64,000 nucleotides of DNA, taken from contig NZ_SOCE01000001.1 in NCBI RefSeq assembly GCF_004365175.1, forward strand, positions 5,215,403 through 5,279,402, read 5' to 3'. Within the stretch, counting starts at the first letter, position 1; every line of letters starts with the position of its first letter. Under the pieces are notes generated by a model. It worked only from the letters and a program-made list of their open reading frames with translations. It had not been told where the DNA came from and ran no database searches. The position numbers and the translations under genes are program-made. This document shows positions 24,417 through 32,642 of the stretch, piece by piece. The stretch comes from Kribbella voronezhensis (GTDB lineage Bacteria; Actinomycetota; Actinomycetes; Propionibacteriales; Kribbellaceae).

Positions 24417-24992
24417 TCAGGGGCGTGGACGAAGGCCGTCCAGGGCGAGCTGGAGGACGCGGGTCCGCTGCTCCTCGTCGACGAAGCCGGCTCCGGTCAG
24501 GCCGCTGACCATCCGGAGTACGTCGTCGAACAGCGCGTCGGTGCGGATCACGCCGGCTTCCTGGGCCCGGTCGAAGAGCGGCTGGCCGGCGGCGTACATC
24601 GCGTCTCGCGCCAACCTGAACGCCTCGGAGTCGCTGTTCAGCTCCTCGCGGATGGCCCGCTTGGTGGCCGCGTACTCGACGAAGCGCTGCAGCCAGGCCT
24701 CCAGCGCCTCCCAGGGCGGCAGGTCGGCGACCTGGACGGCGGCAGCGCAGAGTTCGTCGATCTCGCCCAGGTAGACGCTGTCGAAGAGGTCCTGCCGGGT
24801 CGGGAAGTTGCGGTAGAGGGTGCCGATCCCGACGCCGGCGCGGCGGGCGATGTCCTCCAGCGACGCCCCGGTGCCGTGCTCGGCGAAGGCTTCCCGGGCG
24901 GCGCCCAGCAGGGCGTCGAAGTTCCGACGGGCGTCGGTGCGCTGCGGGCGTTTCACGGCGACACCCAGAGCGGGACGCGGGTTCTCGGTCAC
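24417..24992 (-). CDS. TetR-family repressor of the adjacent MFS exporter
   Basis: 191 residues. The HTH is at about 15-60 (RRNFDALLGAAREAFAEHGT, then SLEDIARRAGVGIGTLYRNF) and the C-terminal domain resembles the TetR_C/SCO-type ligand domain. GTG 24992 is chosen because GGATGAGG lies just upstream. It is divergent from the MFS gene, and two palindromes with the same GAGGC-N2-GCCTC core sit between them, overlapping the likely -10 elements. This is the classic layout of an efflux pump controlled by its own drug-sensing repressor. Confidence 0.92.
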   Translation of the reverse strand: MTENPRPALGVAVKRPQRTDARRNFDALLGAAREAFAEHGTGASLEDIARRAGVGIGTLYRNFPTRQDLFDSVYLGEIDELCAAAVQVADLPPWEALEAWLQRFVEYAATKRAIREELNSDSEAFRLARDAMYAAGQPLFDRAQEAGVIRTDALFDDVLRMVSGLTGAGFVDEEQRTRVLQLALDGLRPRP

Positions 24993-25016
24993 CTCATCCA
25001 CCCTATCGACTAGTAC

Positions 25017-25053
25017 CGGAGGCAGGCCTCCGCTATAGTGGAGGCATGCCTCG
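25017..25053. promoter_or_regulatory. Tandem TetR operators and divergent promoter for the MFS pump
   Basis: Operator 1 is CGGAGGC-AG-GCCTCCG (25017-25032), perfect 7-base arms. Operator 2 is GAGGC-AT-GCCTC (25042-25052), the same core. Centres are 22 bases apart, two helical turns, so two dimers would bind on the same face. Between them is TATAGT (25034-25039), a good -10 for the MFS gene that would be blocked when both are filled. The regulator is the TetR at 24417-24992 by position. Confidence 0.8.
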
Positions 25054-25122
25054 ACTTTAGCAGGTCGGGACTTCCGGCGCCCCGTCGCGTGGCGCGCATC
25101 CACCCTCTCGAAGGACTTCGGC

Positions 25123-26556
25123 ATGCCCACAATCAGGCATCGAAAGACAACTTCGCCCCGACTGACGCTGGCCGTGCTGGCGACCGTCGTGGCTGCTTTC
25201 TCCATGCTGCAGTCGCTGGTGACCCCGGCGCTGCCCCTCATCCAGCGTGACCTGCACACCACCCCGGGCATGGTCACCTGGGTGTTCACGGCCCTGTTGC
25301 TGTCGGTCTCGGTGGCGACGCCGCTGCTCGGCCGGGTCGGCGACATGGTCGGCAAGGAACGGACCCTGCTGATCGGGCTGGTCGCGCTCGCGGTCGGCTG
25401 TCTGCTCGCGGCGGTCGCGCCCAACATCGGCGTACTGATCGGCGCCCGCGCGATCCAGGGTCTCGGCGGCGCGGTGTTCCCGCTGTCGTTCGGCATCATC
25501 CGCGACGAGTTCCCCGCCGAACGGGTGCCGTCCGTGGTCGGCCTGGTGTCGGCCGTCATCGCGGCCGGCGGCGGGCTGGGGATCGTGCTCGCCGGGCCGA
25601 TCGTCGACGCGCTCGGCTGGCGCTGGCTGTTCTGGATCCCGATGATCGTCGTCACGCTCGCCACGGTGATGGTGCGTCGCTACGTCCCCGAGTCACCCAA
25701 CCGGGTGCCCGGCCGGATCGACTGGCTGGCTGCCGCGTTGCTGTCGGGCTGGCTGATCGCGCTGCTGCTGCCGCTGAGCGCTGGACGGTCCTGGGGCTGG
25801 GCCTCGGCCCGGAGCATCAGCCTGTTCATTGCGGCCGTCGTACTGCTGGTCGGTTGGATCGCTGTCGAACTGCGCTCGCGGAACCCACTGATCGACATGC
25901 GCATGATGCGGTTGCCGGCGGTCTGGACGACCAACCTGGTCGCCTTGCTCTTCGGTGCGGCCATGTTCGCGGTCTACGCGTTCGTACCGCAGTTCATGCA
26001 GATCCCCAAGGCGGCGGGCTTCGGCTTCGGGTCGAGTGTGACGCAGGCGGGGCTGCTGATGCTGCCGATGCTGGTGACGATGGCCGTCACCGGTTCGCTG
26101 AGTGGACCACTGGCCCCCTACTTCGGCGCCAAGGCGCAGGTGGTCTGGGGGTCGGCGCTGAGCTTGGTCGCCTCGCTAGCGTTCGCGGAGTTCCACGACG
26201 ATCCGTGGCAGGTCGCGCTGTCGACCGCGGTCTTCGGGATCGGACTCGGCCTGGCGTACGCGTCGATGACCAGCCTGATCGTTCAGAACGTCCCGCGTGA
26301 GCAGACCGGCGCGGCGACCGGCATGAACGCCAACATCCGCACCATCGGCGGATCGATCGGTACGGCGGTGGCCAGCTCGATCATCACCGGCCACCTCCAG
26401 CCCTCCGGTCTGCCGGCCGAATCGGGCTTCACCGACACGTTCCTGCTGCTGTCCGGCTTCTGCGCGGTGGCGGTCCTGCTGGCCCTGGCCATCCCGGCCA
26501 CCCGGCGGACGAAGTACGCGGCTCCTGACCCGGTGCTGGAGGAACTCGTCAGCTGA
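25123..26556 (+). CDS. MFS drug exporter, DHA2 (14-helix, EmrB/QacA) family
   Basis: 477-residue multidrug efflux antiporter of the cytoplasmic membrane. Many hydrophobic helices are evident, starting SPRLTLAVLATVVAAFSML. The MFS motif A is GRVGDMVGKERTLL (about 67-80) and the motif C-like region is GGGLGIVLAGPIVDALGWRW (about 146-165). The linker after helix 6 contains PESPNRVPGRIDW. ATG at 25123 follows GAAGGAC. Divergent TetR and paired operators indicate induction by a substrate ligand. Substrate cannot be read from sequence. Confidence 0.94.
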   Translation: MPTIRHRKTTSPRLTLAVLATVVAAFSMLQSLVTPALPLIQRDLHTTPGMVTWVFTALLLSVSVATPLLGRVGDMVGKERTLLIGLVALAVGCLLAAVAPNIGVLIGARAIQGLGGAVFPLSFGIIRDEFPAERVPSVVGLVSAVIAAGGGLGIVLAGPIVDALGWRWLFWIPMIVVTLATVMVRRYVPESPNRVPGRIDWLAAALLSGWLIALLLPLSAGRSWGWASARSISLFIAAVVLLVGWIAVELRSRNPLIDMRMMRLPAVWTTNLVALLFGAAMFAVYAFVPQFMQIPKAAGFGFGSSVTQAGLLMLPMLVTMAVTGSLSGPLAPYFGAKAQVVWGSALSLVASLAFAEFHDDPWQVALSTAVFGIGLGLAYASMTSLIVQNVPREQTGAATGMNANIRTIGGSIGTAVASSIITGHLQPSGLPAESGFTDTFLLLSGFCAVAVLLALAIPATRRTKYAAPDPVLEELVS

Positions 26557-26627
26557 CGCTCGCTTGAGGCTTCGCCAGCTGACGTTCACTTGAGGCTTCG
26601 TCAGCTGGCGCCCGCCTTAGGCTGAGG
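26550..26627 (+). repeat. 26-bp direct repeat over the 3' end of the MFS gene
   Basis: Units start at 26550, 26576 and 26602. The first two read CAGCTGACG(C/T)TC(G/A)CTTGAGG and end CTTCG(C/T); the third is diverged. The first unit contains the MFS stop codon (TGA at 26554-26556), so the repeat expanded across the gene end and fills the gap before the glycosylase gene. Confidence 0.75.
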
Positions 26628-26629
26628 GG

Positions 26630-27472
26630 ATGAAGCTGCCGCATCCGCTGACCGGCCAACTCTTCGAGAGTCCGGTGCCGCCGGGGACCGGATGGCCCGA
26701 GGACCCGGCCGCACCACGTACGCCGGTCGCCCACAACGCTGCTGACGTAGTCGCGCTGGCTGGCGACCTTCCGGTGACGGAGACCCTGGCGGAACTCGAC
26801 GCCAGGGTCTCCGTCTGTCGTGCGTGCGATCGCCTGGTGGAGTGGCGGGAAGATGTTGCCCTGAGCAAGCGAAAGTCGTTTGCGGACCAGCCTTACTGGG
26901 GCCGGCCGATCGCGGGGTGGGGCTCGTCGTCGCCGCGTGTCCTGATCGCCGGGCTCGCGCCGGCCGCCCATGGTGGAAACCGAACCGGCCGGGTCTTCAC
27001 CGGCGACCGCTCCGGCGACTGGCTCTTCGCATCCCTCCACCGAGTCGGCCTCGCATCACAACCCACCAGCACCCACGCCGGTGACGGTCTCCACCTCCTC
27101 GGCGCCCGGATGATGGCCGCCGTCCGCTGCGCCCCTCCGGCCAACAAGCCGACGCCGGAAGAACGCGACACCTGCTCCCCGTGGTTCCACGCGGAACTCC
27201 GCCTGGTCCTGCCGTCCACCCGAGTCATCGTCTGCCTCGGCAAATTCGGCTTCGACGTACTCCTCAACGCCTTGGCCGCCGTCGGCGGCGAGATCCCCCG
27301 CCCGCGCCCGAAGTTCGGTCACGCCGTCGAATACGTAGTACCAGGCCCGTACGGCGAAGTCGTCGTCCTCGGCTGCTTCCACCCCAGCCAGCAAAACACC
27401 TTCACCGGCAAACTCACCGAACCCATGCTCGACGCAGTCTTCACCCGAGCCCGCACCCTCGCCGGCCTGTAA
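26630..27472 (+). CDS. Uracil-DNA glycosylase, family 5 (UdgB), iron-sulphur type
   Basis: Base-excision repair enzyme removing uracil and deaminated or bulky lesions. 280 residues. Motif 1 is GLAPAAHGGNRTGRVFTGD (about 106-124), the family 5 form that lacks the polar catalytic residue of family 1; motif 2 is the C-terminal GCFHPSQQNTFTG. Cysteines for the [4Fe-4S] cluster are VCRACDRL (about 62-65), then RCAPP and DTCSPW. ATG 26630 follows GAGGGG. Such enzymes are common in high-GC actinobacteria, where cytosine deamination is a heavy burden. Confidence 0.92.
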   Translation: MKLPHPLTGQLFESPVPPGTGWPEDPAAPRTPVAHNAADVVALAGDLPVTETLAELDARVSVCRACDRLVEWREDVALSKRKSFADQPYWGRPIAGWGSSSPRVLIAGLAPAAHGGNRTGRVFTGDRSGDWLFASLHRVGLASQPTSTHAGDGLHLLGARMMAAVRCAPPANKPTPEERDTCSPWFHAELRLVLPSTRVIVCLGKFGFDVLLNALAAVGGEIPRPRPKFGHAVEYVVPGPYGEVVVLGCFHPSQQNTFTGKLTEPMLDAVFTRARTLAGL

Positions 27473-27566
27473 CCCCCACGCCGGCGCCTCGCTCGCTCCT
27501 TCGTCGCTCCTCGCCGCCAGCTCCCACCCGCCCAGGGCGCGGCCTCCTCCGTCGCCCGCTTGGACG
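27473..27566 (+). repeat. Dispersed repeat copy, rearranged
   Basis: Begins CCCCCACGCCGGCGCCTCGC right after the glycosylase stop and continues with CTCCTTCGTCG, CTCCCACCCGCCC and CCTCCTCCGTCGCCCGCT. It is the same family as the copies behind the tRNAs, but with an inserted CTCGCTC segment. The following 27567-27712 holds no gene I can support. Confidence 0.6.
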
Positions 27567-27712
27567 AGGGCGCCCGCCGTCGGGGTGAGCCGCTCGTCGA
27601 CCTGACGAACGCGAACCCGGAGGCTAGCCGCGTTCGCGCTTGGCCTCGGCCTCTTGTCTGCCGACTTCGGGCTCCGGCTTCGCCCAGACGCCGCCAGCTC
27701 CGCGCCTCGGCG

Positions 27713-27838
27713 GAGCTTCTCGCAGCGAGCTCCCGCACGTTCTGGCGAGCCTTCTCGCAGCTAGCTCCCGCACGCTTCGGCGAGGCTCCTCGCAGGTAGC
27801 TCCCATGCGCCCCTGATTGGGTTCCTCGCAGTCAGCGC
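27713..27838 (+). repeat. 34-35 bp tandem repeat
   Basis: Three and a half units start at 27713, 27747, 27782 and about 27818. The core is CTTCTCGCAGC(G/T)AGCTCCCG followed by CACG(T/C)T and GGCGAG; the third unit is diverged after AGCTCCC. No CRISPR character, since spacers are absent and units abut. The stretch 27839-28040 between this and the ndh promoter is non-coding. Confidence 0.75.
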
Positions 27839-28046
27839 CCCGCCGCCATGCTGCCGCCTCCCAGCGCCCGGGCTCGTAGGTGCACCTTGGCGAAGGTTCG
27901 TAGTACCGGGCCTTTTGCGGTTGTGTACCGGCTCACAGGGCAAATCGTGGGATTGCTGGTTCTTGGCGCGTGAAGGTCGCACGATAGGGCACAAGAGAAC
28001 CCTCTGGCGGGTGAATTCCGGTGCGTGAGATCACCCGAGAGACGCC

Positions 28047-28076
28047 TTGTGAAAGTTTTCACGAGCGCTGTATCCT
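28047..28076 (+). promoter_or_regulatory. ndh promoter with Rex-like operator
   Basis: TTGTGAA-AGTT-TTCACGA (28047-28064) differs from the Rex consensus TTGTGAA-N4-TTCACAA at one base. The -35 TTGTGA (28047-28052) lies inside it, and a -10 TATCCT (28071-28076) follows after 18 bases. Rex is the NADH/NAD+-sensing repressor of actinobacteria and in Streptomyces controls ndh, so the site fits the gene. Binding is inferred. Confidence 0.75.
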
Positions 28077-28121
28077 GAAGTAGACATGAACTTGGAGAAC
28101 CACTCAGGGAGAGTGAACCGG

Positions 28122-29432
28122 ATGACAGCCCAGGTACCGCACATCCTCGTCGTCGGGGGCGGTTACGTCGGGATGTACACCGCGTACGGCCTACGCAAGG
28201 CCGCCCGGCGCGGCAGGATCAGGGTGACCGTCGTCGACCCGCGGTCCGTGATGACGTACCAGCCGTTCCTGCCCGAGGCGGCGGCCGGCTCGGTCGAACC
28301 GCGGCACGTCGTCGTCCCGCTGCGCAAGACACTCAAGGGCTGCCGGGTCGTCACCGGCCGGGTCACGTCGATCGACCACGCGCACAAGGTCGCGAAGGTG
28401 ATGCCGGAGGAGGGCCCGGACTACGAACTCGCGTACGACCAGATCGTGGTCGCGCTCGGCTCGATCGCCCGGACGCTGCCGATCCCGGGGCTGGCCGAGG
28501 AGGCCATCGGTTTCAAGAACGTCGAGGAAGCCATCGCGCTGCGTAACAAGGTGCTCGACCGGCTCGACGTCGCGTCCTCGCAGCCCGACCCGGCGTTGCG
28601 CAAGGCCGCGCTCACCTTCGTCTTCATCGGCGGTGGGTACGCCGGTGTCGAGGCGTTCGCGGAGCTGGAGGACATGGCCCGCTACGCCACCCGGTACTAC
28701 GACAACATCAAGCCCGAGGACATGCGCTGGGTGCTGGTCGAGGCGACCGGCCGGATCCTCCCGGAGGTCGGCGAGGAGCTCGGCAAGTACACCGTCGAGG
28801 AGCTCCGCAAGCGCAACATGGACATCAAGCTGGACACCCGGCTGGAGTCCTGCGAGAAGGGTCACGTGATCCTCAGCGACGGCGAGGAGTTCGACGCCGA
28901 CACGATCGTCTGGACGGCCGGCGTGAAGGCCAACCCGGCGCTGGCCAACACCGACTTCCCGCGCGACGAGAAGGGCCGGATCAAGTGCCTCGCGAACCTG
29001 CGGATCGAAGGTCTCGAAGACGCCTGGTCCGCCGGTGACAACGCGGCCGTCCCCGACCTCACCTCCGACACCGGCGCGTACTGCGCTCCGAACGCCCAGC
29101 ACGCAGTACGGCAGGCCCACCGCCTCGCCGCCAACATCCTGCGCGTCGTCGACGGGCAGGAGCCGCAGGACTACAAGCACAAGTACGTCGGCTCCGTGGC
29201 GAGCCTTGGCCTGCACAAGGGCGTCGCGCAGCTGTACGGCGTGAAGGTGAAGGGCTTCCCGGCCTGGTTCCTGCACCGCACGTACCACGTCTCCCGCGTC
29301 CCCACCCTCAACCGCAAGGCCCGCGTCATCCTCGACTGGACCCTCGCGCTCTTCTTCCGCCGCGAGGTCACCAGCCTCGGCAGCCTGCAGACCCCGAACG
29401 AGGAGTTCCGCAGGGCCGCCGGCTCGAAGTAG
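28122..29432 (+). CDS. ndh: Type II NADH dehydrogenase (NDH-2)
   Basis: Single-subunit flavoprotein that passes electrons from NADH to menaquinone at the membrane without pumping protons. 436 residues from ATG 28122, with AGGGAGAG upstream; ATG 28086 is an in-frame alternative. FAD-binding GGGYVGMYTAYGLRK lies at the N-terminus, TYQPFLPEAAAGSVEPRH is typical of the family, and a second Rossmann motif FIGGGYAGVEAFAEL binds NADH. SAGDNAAVPDL binds FAD. The C-terminal region (LHKGVAQLYGVKVKGFPAWFLH) supplies the amphipathic membrane helix. A Rex-like site controls its promoter. Confidence 0.94.
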   Translation: MTAQVPHILVVGGGYVGMYTAYGLRKAARRGRIRVTVVDPRSVMTYQPFLPEAAAGSVEPRHVVVPLRKTLKGCRVVTGRVTSIDHAHKVAKVMPEEGPDYELAYDQIVVALGSIARTLPIPGLAEEAIGFKNVEEAIALRNKVLDRLDVASSQPDPALRKAALTFVFIGGGYAGVEAFAELEDMARYATRYYDNIKPEDMRWVLVEATGRILPEVGEELGKYTVEELRKRNMDIKLDTRLESCEKGHVILSDGEEFDADTIVWTAGVKANPALANTDFPRDEKGRIKCLANLRIEGLEDAWSAGDNAAVPDLTSDTGAYCAPNAQHAVRQAHRLAANILRVVDGQEPQDYKHKYVGSVASLGLHKGVAQLYGVKVKGFPAWFLHRTYHVSRVPTLNRKARVILDWTLALFFRREVTSLGSLQTPNEEFRRAAGSK

Positions 29433-29465
29433 CAGCCGTCTGGCGCCCGTAGTTCCGAGGATTTG

Positions 29466-29534
29466 GTACTGCGGGCGCAAGCGTGCTCGTACTACGGGCG
29501 CAAGCGCGCTCGTACTACGGGCGCAAGCGTGCCC
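29466..29534 (+). repeat. Three 23-bp tandem repeats between convergent genes
   Basis: Units at 29466, 29489 and 29512 read GTACT(G/A)CGGGCGCAAGCG(T/C)G, each ending C(T/C)C. They are nearly identical and fill the gap between the 3' ends of ndh and the response regulator, where a terminator would be expected. No hairpin with a T-tract is seen. Confidence 0.8.
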
Positions 29535-29552
29535 GGGCTCCGATGACGCCGA

Positions 29553-30218
29553 TCAGCGGCTCCCGTCGAGCAGGTCGGCGTCGTGGACCAGGAGAGCGAT
29601 CTGGACGCGATTGTTCAGATCGAGCTTGGTGAGGATCCGCGAGACGTGCGTCTTGACCGTCGGGACGCTCAGATAGAGGGTCGCGCTGATCTCGGCGTTC
29701 GACTTGCCCTCGCCGACCGCGACGGCGATCTCCCGCTCGCGATCGTTCAGCCCCGCGAGCCGCTCGGTCGCCTTGGCCTTGCGCTGATCCTGACCGGACG
29801 TGGCCACCCGGTTGATCAGCCGCTTCGTCACCGCGGGCGACAGCACAGGCTGACCGTTCACGACGCGCCGGACCGACTCGACGATCTCGGCCGGCGGGGT
29901 GTCCTTGAGCACGAACCCGGCCGCGCCGGCGCGGAGCGCCCGTAGTACGTGCTCGTCGGCGTCGAACGTGGTCAAGATGATCACCTCCGGCGCATCCGGC
30001 CGCCGGCGAAGCGTCTCGGTGGCGGTCAGGCCGTCGACTCCGGGCATCCGGATGTCCATCAGGACGACGTCGGGGCAGAGCTGATCGATCAGGCCCGGTA
30101 CGGCGGTCCCGTCGCCTGCCTCGCCGACCACCCGGATGTCCGGCGCACCACCGAGCATCAGCTTCAGCCCGGCCCGGAGCAGGGGATCGTCGTCCACGAT
30201 CAGGACCCGAATCGTCAT
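29553..30218 (-). CDS. NarL/LuxR-family response regulator
   Basis: 221 residues from ATG 30218. Receiver with acidic pair DDD (about 9-11), phospho-acceptor Asp55 (VVLMDIRMPG), Thr in ILTTFD and Lys in FVLKDTPP. LuxR HTH at about 150-205 (LNDREREIAVAVGEGKSNAE, TVKTHVSRIL). ATGA overlap with the kinase gene upstream shows co-translation. The frame extends five further codons 5', but ATG 30218 matches the usual start. Output genes unknown. Confidence 0.95.
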   Translation of the reverse strand: MTIRVLIVDDDPLLRAGLKLMLGGAPDIRVVGEAGDGTAVPGLIDQLCPDVVLMDIRMPGVDGLTATETLRRRPDAPEVIILTTFDADEHVLRALRAGAAGFVLKDTPPAEIVESVRRVVNGQPVLSPAVTKRLINRVATSGQDQRKAKATERLAGLNDREREIAVAVGEGKSNAEISATLYLSVPTVKTHVSRILTKLDLNNRVQIALLVHDADLLDGSR

Positions 30219-31333
30219 GCGGGCCACGGTAACCAAGCGGCGAGCCGGAAGTCGCCCGCAGGGGTCCGCCCGTGTTCGAGCCTGCCTTCGACCAGAGCCG
30301 CACGCTCGGCCAATCCGAGCAGTCCTTGCCCTTCACCGGTACGCCGGTTCGGCGCCGGGTTGACCACCTCGACCTCCAACCCGTTGCCTGGGGCACCGAC
30401 CACCCGGACCCGGACTGCTTCGCCGGGCGCATGTTTGAGCGCGTTGGTCAGCCCTTCTTGGACAATCCGGTACGCCGTCCGGCCGACGTGGTCGGGAAGG
30501 GGGCCGTCGGCATCGAAATCGAGTTCGACCGGGAGCCCCGCTCGCCGGGAGTCCTCGACCAGGACGGGGAGATCCGCGAAGGTCGGCTGGGGGAGTTCGC
30601 CGACCGGCGCACGCAGTACGCCGATCACTTCACGCAGGTCCTGCAGGGCCTGGTGCGCGCTGGCCCGGATGATCTCGGCGGCACCACCGACCTCTTCCGC
30701 CGACGCATCCGGCCGATATGCCAACGCACCGGCGTGCACGCTGAGCAGCGACAATCGATGACCGAGTACGTCGTGCATCTCGCGCGCGAGCTCCTCGCGG
30801 GCCCGCAGCTGAGCCTGCTGCGCCTGGAGGCGGGCGACCGTCTCGGCGCGATCTGCCCTGTCCCGCAAAGTCTGCAGCAGTTGGCGGCGGGAGCGGATGT
30901 AGAGCGCCCAGCCGACGACTGCCGCGTAAATCGCCACCGAGAAGCCGATCGTCACGCCCCACGGCTCCGGCTTGTCGCGGACCTCGGTGTAGATGACGAT
31001 GCTGACCGCGTTCGCCAGGAACACCCAGAGCGTCGCGCGGAGCGGCTTGTAGATGGTCACCGACATGACCAGGATCAGCGTGGCGGCGCCGGCCGCGTCG
31101 GAGTACGTCGTGGCGATGGCGCCGAGGATCGCGAGCTGCACCGGCCAGCGTCTGCGGAACCAGAGGGCGAAGCAGAGCACCATGCCGCTGATGAAGTCGA
31201 GCGCGAGTAGGCCTGACGAGACCGGGTCGCGGTCGCCGGCGTCGTACAGGAGCAAGCTGCCGAACACGGCCGCGAGGAAGAGTAGCGAGTCGACCACCCA
31301 GTCGCGGCGGCTCCGCCTGCGGTTGCCGGTCAT
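30215..31333 (-). CDS. Sensor histidine kinase, HisKA_3 family
   Basis: 372-residue membrane kinase partnering the regulator at 29553-30218. About five to six N-terminal hydrophobic helices (residues 12-148) without a large external loop. His187 lies in the dimerisation box ELAREMHDVLGHRLS. The catalytic domain has an N-box GLTNALKHAPGEA and G2 GQGLLGLAERAAL, but the G1 region VVNPAPNRRTGEG lacks the DxGxG motif, a known variation in this subfamily. The ATG at 31333 lies 104 bases from the divergent ACT-domain gene. Confidence 0.92.
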   Translation of the reverse strand: MTGNRRRSRRDWVVDSLLFLAAVFGSLLLYDAGDRDPVSSGLLALDFISGMVLCFALWFRRRWPVQLAILGAIATTYSDAAGAATLILVMSVTIYKPLRATLWVFLANAVSIVIYTEVRDKPEPWGVTIGFSVAIYAAVVGWALYIRSRRQLLQTLRDRADRAETVARLQAQQAQLRAREELAREMHDVLGHRLSLLSVHAGALAYRPDASAEEVGGAAEIIRASAHQALQDLREVIGVLRAPVGELPQPTFADLPVLVEDSRRAGLPVELDFDADGPLPDHVGRTAYRIVQEGLTNALKHAPGEAVRVRVVGAPGNGLEVEVVNPAPNRRTGEGQGLLGLAERAALVEGRLEHGRTPAGDFRLAAWLPWPA

Positions 31334-31437
31334 GGCGTCGACGATAGTGGGCCCGCGGACGCTCGGGCGTCGGTTCCGGGCGTCCGGATACCGAAGTCAG
31401 AGCAGGTCGAGACTTTCGGCCAGGTAGGTTCTGCGCC

Positions 31438-31944
31438 ATGAGCCAGCTCGCAGTCACCGTCATCGGCCCGGACCGCCCGGGCATCATCGCCGACGTCACC
31501 GAGGCCCTCGCCGGAACCGGTGTGAACCTCGAGGACTCCTCGATGACGCTGCTGCGCGGGCACTTCGCGATGATGATCGTCTGCTCGGGGGAGTTCGAGG
31601 CGGTCAAGGAAGCGGTGGAGCCGCTGCGCGGGGAGCTGGTGATCACGGTCCGCGAGATGGGTCCGGAGCAGACGCACGCCCCGATCGGAGCGCCGTACAT
31701 GCTCAGCGTGCACGGCGCCGACCGGCCCGGCATCGTCTCGGCGGTCACCCGGATGATCGCAACTGTCGGCGGCACCATCACGGACCTGACCACGCGGCTC
31801 AGCGGGGCGCTCTATGTCCTGACTGCGGAGGTGGAGATCCCCGCTTCGGCCGATCTCGAGCTGCTGCAGCGCGCCTTGGAGATCACAGCGGACGAACTCG
31901 GCGTCGGCGTCACCTTGCGCCCGGCCGAGAGCGACGACCTGTGA
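31438..31944 (+). CDS. Tandem ACT-domain protein (GcvR-like)
   Basis: 168 residues made of two ACT domains: VTVIGPDRPGIIADVTEALAG at the start and LSVHGADRPGIVSAVTRMIA from about residue 88. ACT pairs bind small ligands such as amino acids; GcvR of E. coli, which has the same layout, regulates glycine cleavage. No catalytic domain. It overlaps the peptide deformylase gene by 4 bases (GTGA). Function beyond amino-acid sensing cannot be stated. Confidence 0.88.
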   Translation: MSQLAVTVIGPDRPGIIADVTEALAGTGVNLEDSSMTLLRGHFAMMIVCSGEFEAVKEAVEPLRGELVITVREMGPEQTHAPIGAPYMLSVHGADRPGIVSAVTRMIATVGGTITDLTTRLSGALYVLTAEVEIPASADLELLQRALEITADELGVGVTLRPAESDDL

Positions 31945-32501
31945 CTCGTTTGAACGAGGTGTTGGCCAGCTGGAGCCCCGCCCAGCTCGGCCTAGTGGGC
32001 GACGTACTGGAGGTGATCCGCGCGCCACACCCCGTTCTCGCCACAGACGGCGCCGAGGTGGATCCGGTTGATCCGGTGATGGTCGCGCTGGCCGCCGACC
32101 TGATCGCCACGATGCGTGTATCGCCGGGCTGTGTGGGGCTTGCAGCACCCCAGGTGGGCGTGGCGGCTCAGATGTTCGCTCTGGACGTGACCGGACACCC
32201 GAAAACGCGCACCTGCCACGGCGTCTTCGTCCTCTGCAACGCGGTCGTCGTCGAGGCCTCCCGCCAGGAAAAGGGCCGCGAGGGCTGCATGTCCGTCCCC
32301 GACCTCACCGGCGACGTCAAACGCGCCACCCGATTGACGGTCCGCGGCGTCCTTCCCGGTACGACGGACCCGGTCACCCTCACCACTGACGCCTTCGAAG
32401 CCCGAGCCATCCAACACGAACTGGACCACTGCTCCGGCAAGCTCTTCCTGGACCGAGTAGCAGGCGCCCACGCCCTCTACCCCCGCAAGGTCTACCTCTA
32501 G
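31941..32501 (+). CDS. def: Peptide deformylase
   Basis: Removes the N-formyl group from nascent proteins. 186 residues with all three motifs: GLAAPQVG (motif 1), EGCMSVP (motif 2, metal-binding Cys) and QHELDHCSG (motif 3, HExxH with two metal His and catalytic Glu). GTG start overlaps the ACT gene by 4 bases. Length and motifs are complete, so it should be active. It ends 37 bases before tRNA-Leu. Confidence 0.95.
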   Translation: MTRLNEVLASWSPAQLGLVGDVLEVIRAPHPVLATDGAEVDPVDPVMVALAADLIATMRVSPGCVGLAAPQVGVAAQMFALDVTGHPKTRTCHGVFVLCNAVVVEASRQEKGREGCMSVPDLTGDVKRATRLTVRGVLPGTTDPVTLTTDAFEARAIQHELDHCSGKLFLDRVAGAHALYPRKVYL

Positions 32502-32538
32502 CCGCCCCGATTCCTTGTATCGTCATCCCCTGACCTAA

Positions 32539-32619
32539 GCCCGGGTGGCGGAACGGCAGACGCAGCGAGCTTAAACCTCGCAGCCGAAAGGCATACGGGT
32601 TCGAATCCCGTCCCGGGCA
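32539..32619 (+). tRNA. tRNA-Leu (anticodon UAA), bldA-type
   Basis: Acceptor stem GCCCGGG (32539-32545) pairs with CCCGGGC (32612-32618), discriminator A32619, no encoded CCA. Anticodon stem GCGAG/CTCGC encloses CTTAAAC with anticodon TAA at 32572-32574. A class II variable arm is present (AGCCGAAAGGCAT region). The T arm is ACGGG-TTCGAAT-CCCGT. This reads UUA, a very rare codon in high-GC actinobacteria; its Streptomyces counterpart is bldA. A 43-base copy of its 3' part recurs at 33816-33858. Confidence 0.95.
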
Positions 32620-32642
32620 CTTGTTGGTACTACGAGGAATCC

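Noticed and set aside
28086..28121. ATG 28086 as the start of ndh
   Set aside because: ATG 28122 has a good AGGGAGAG ribosome site and matches the family N-terminus; 28086 would lie almost at the predicted transcription start. Kept only as an alternative.
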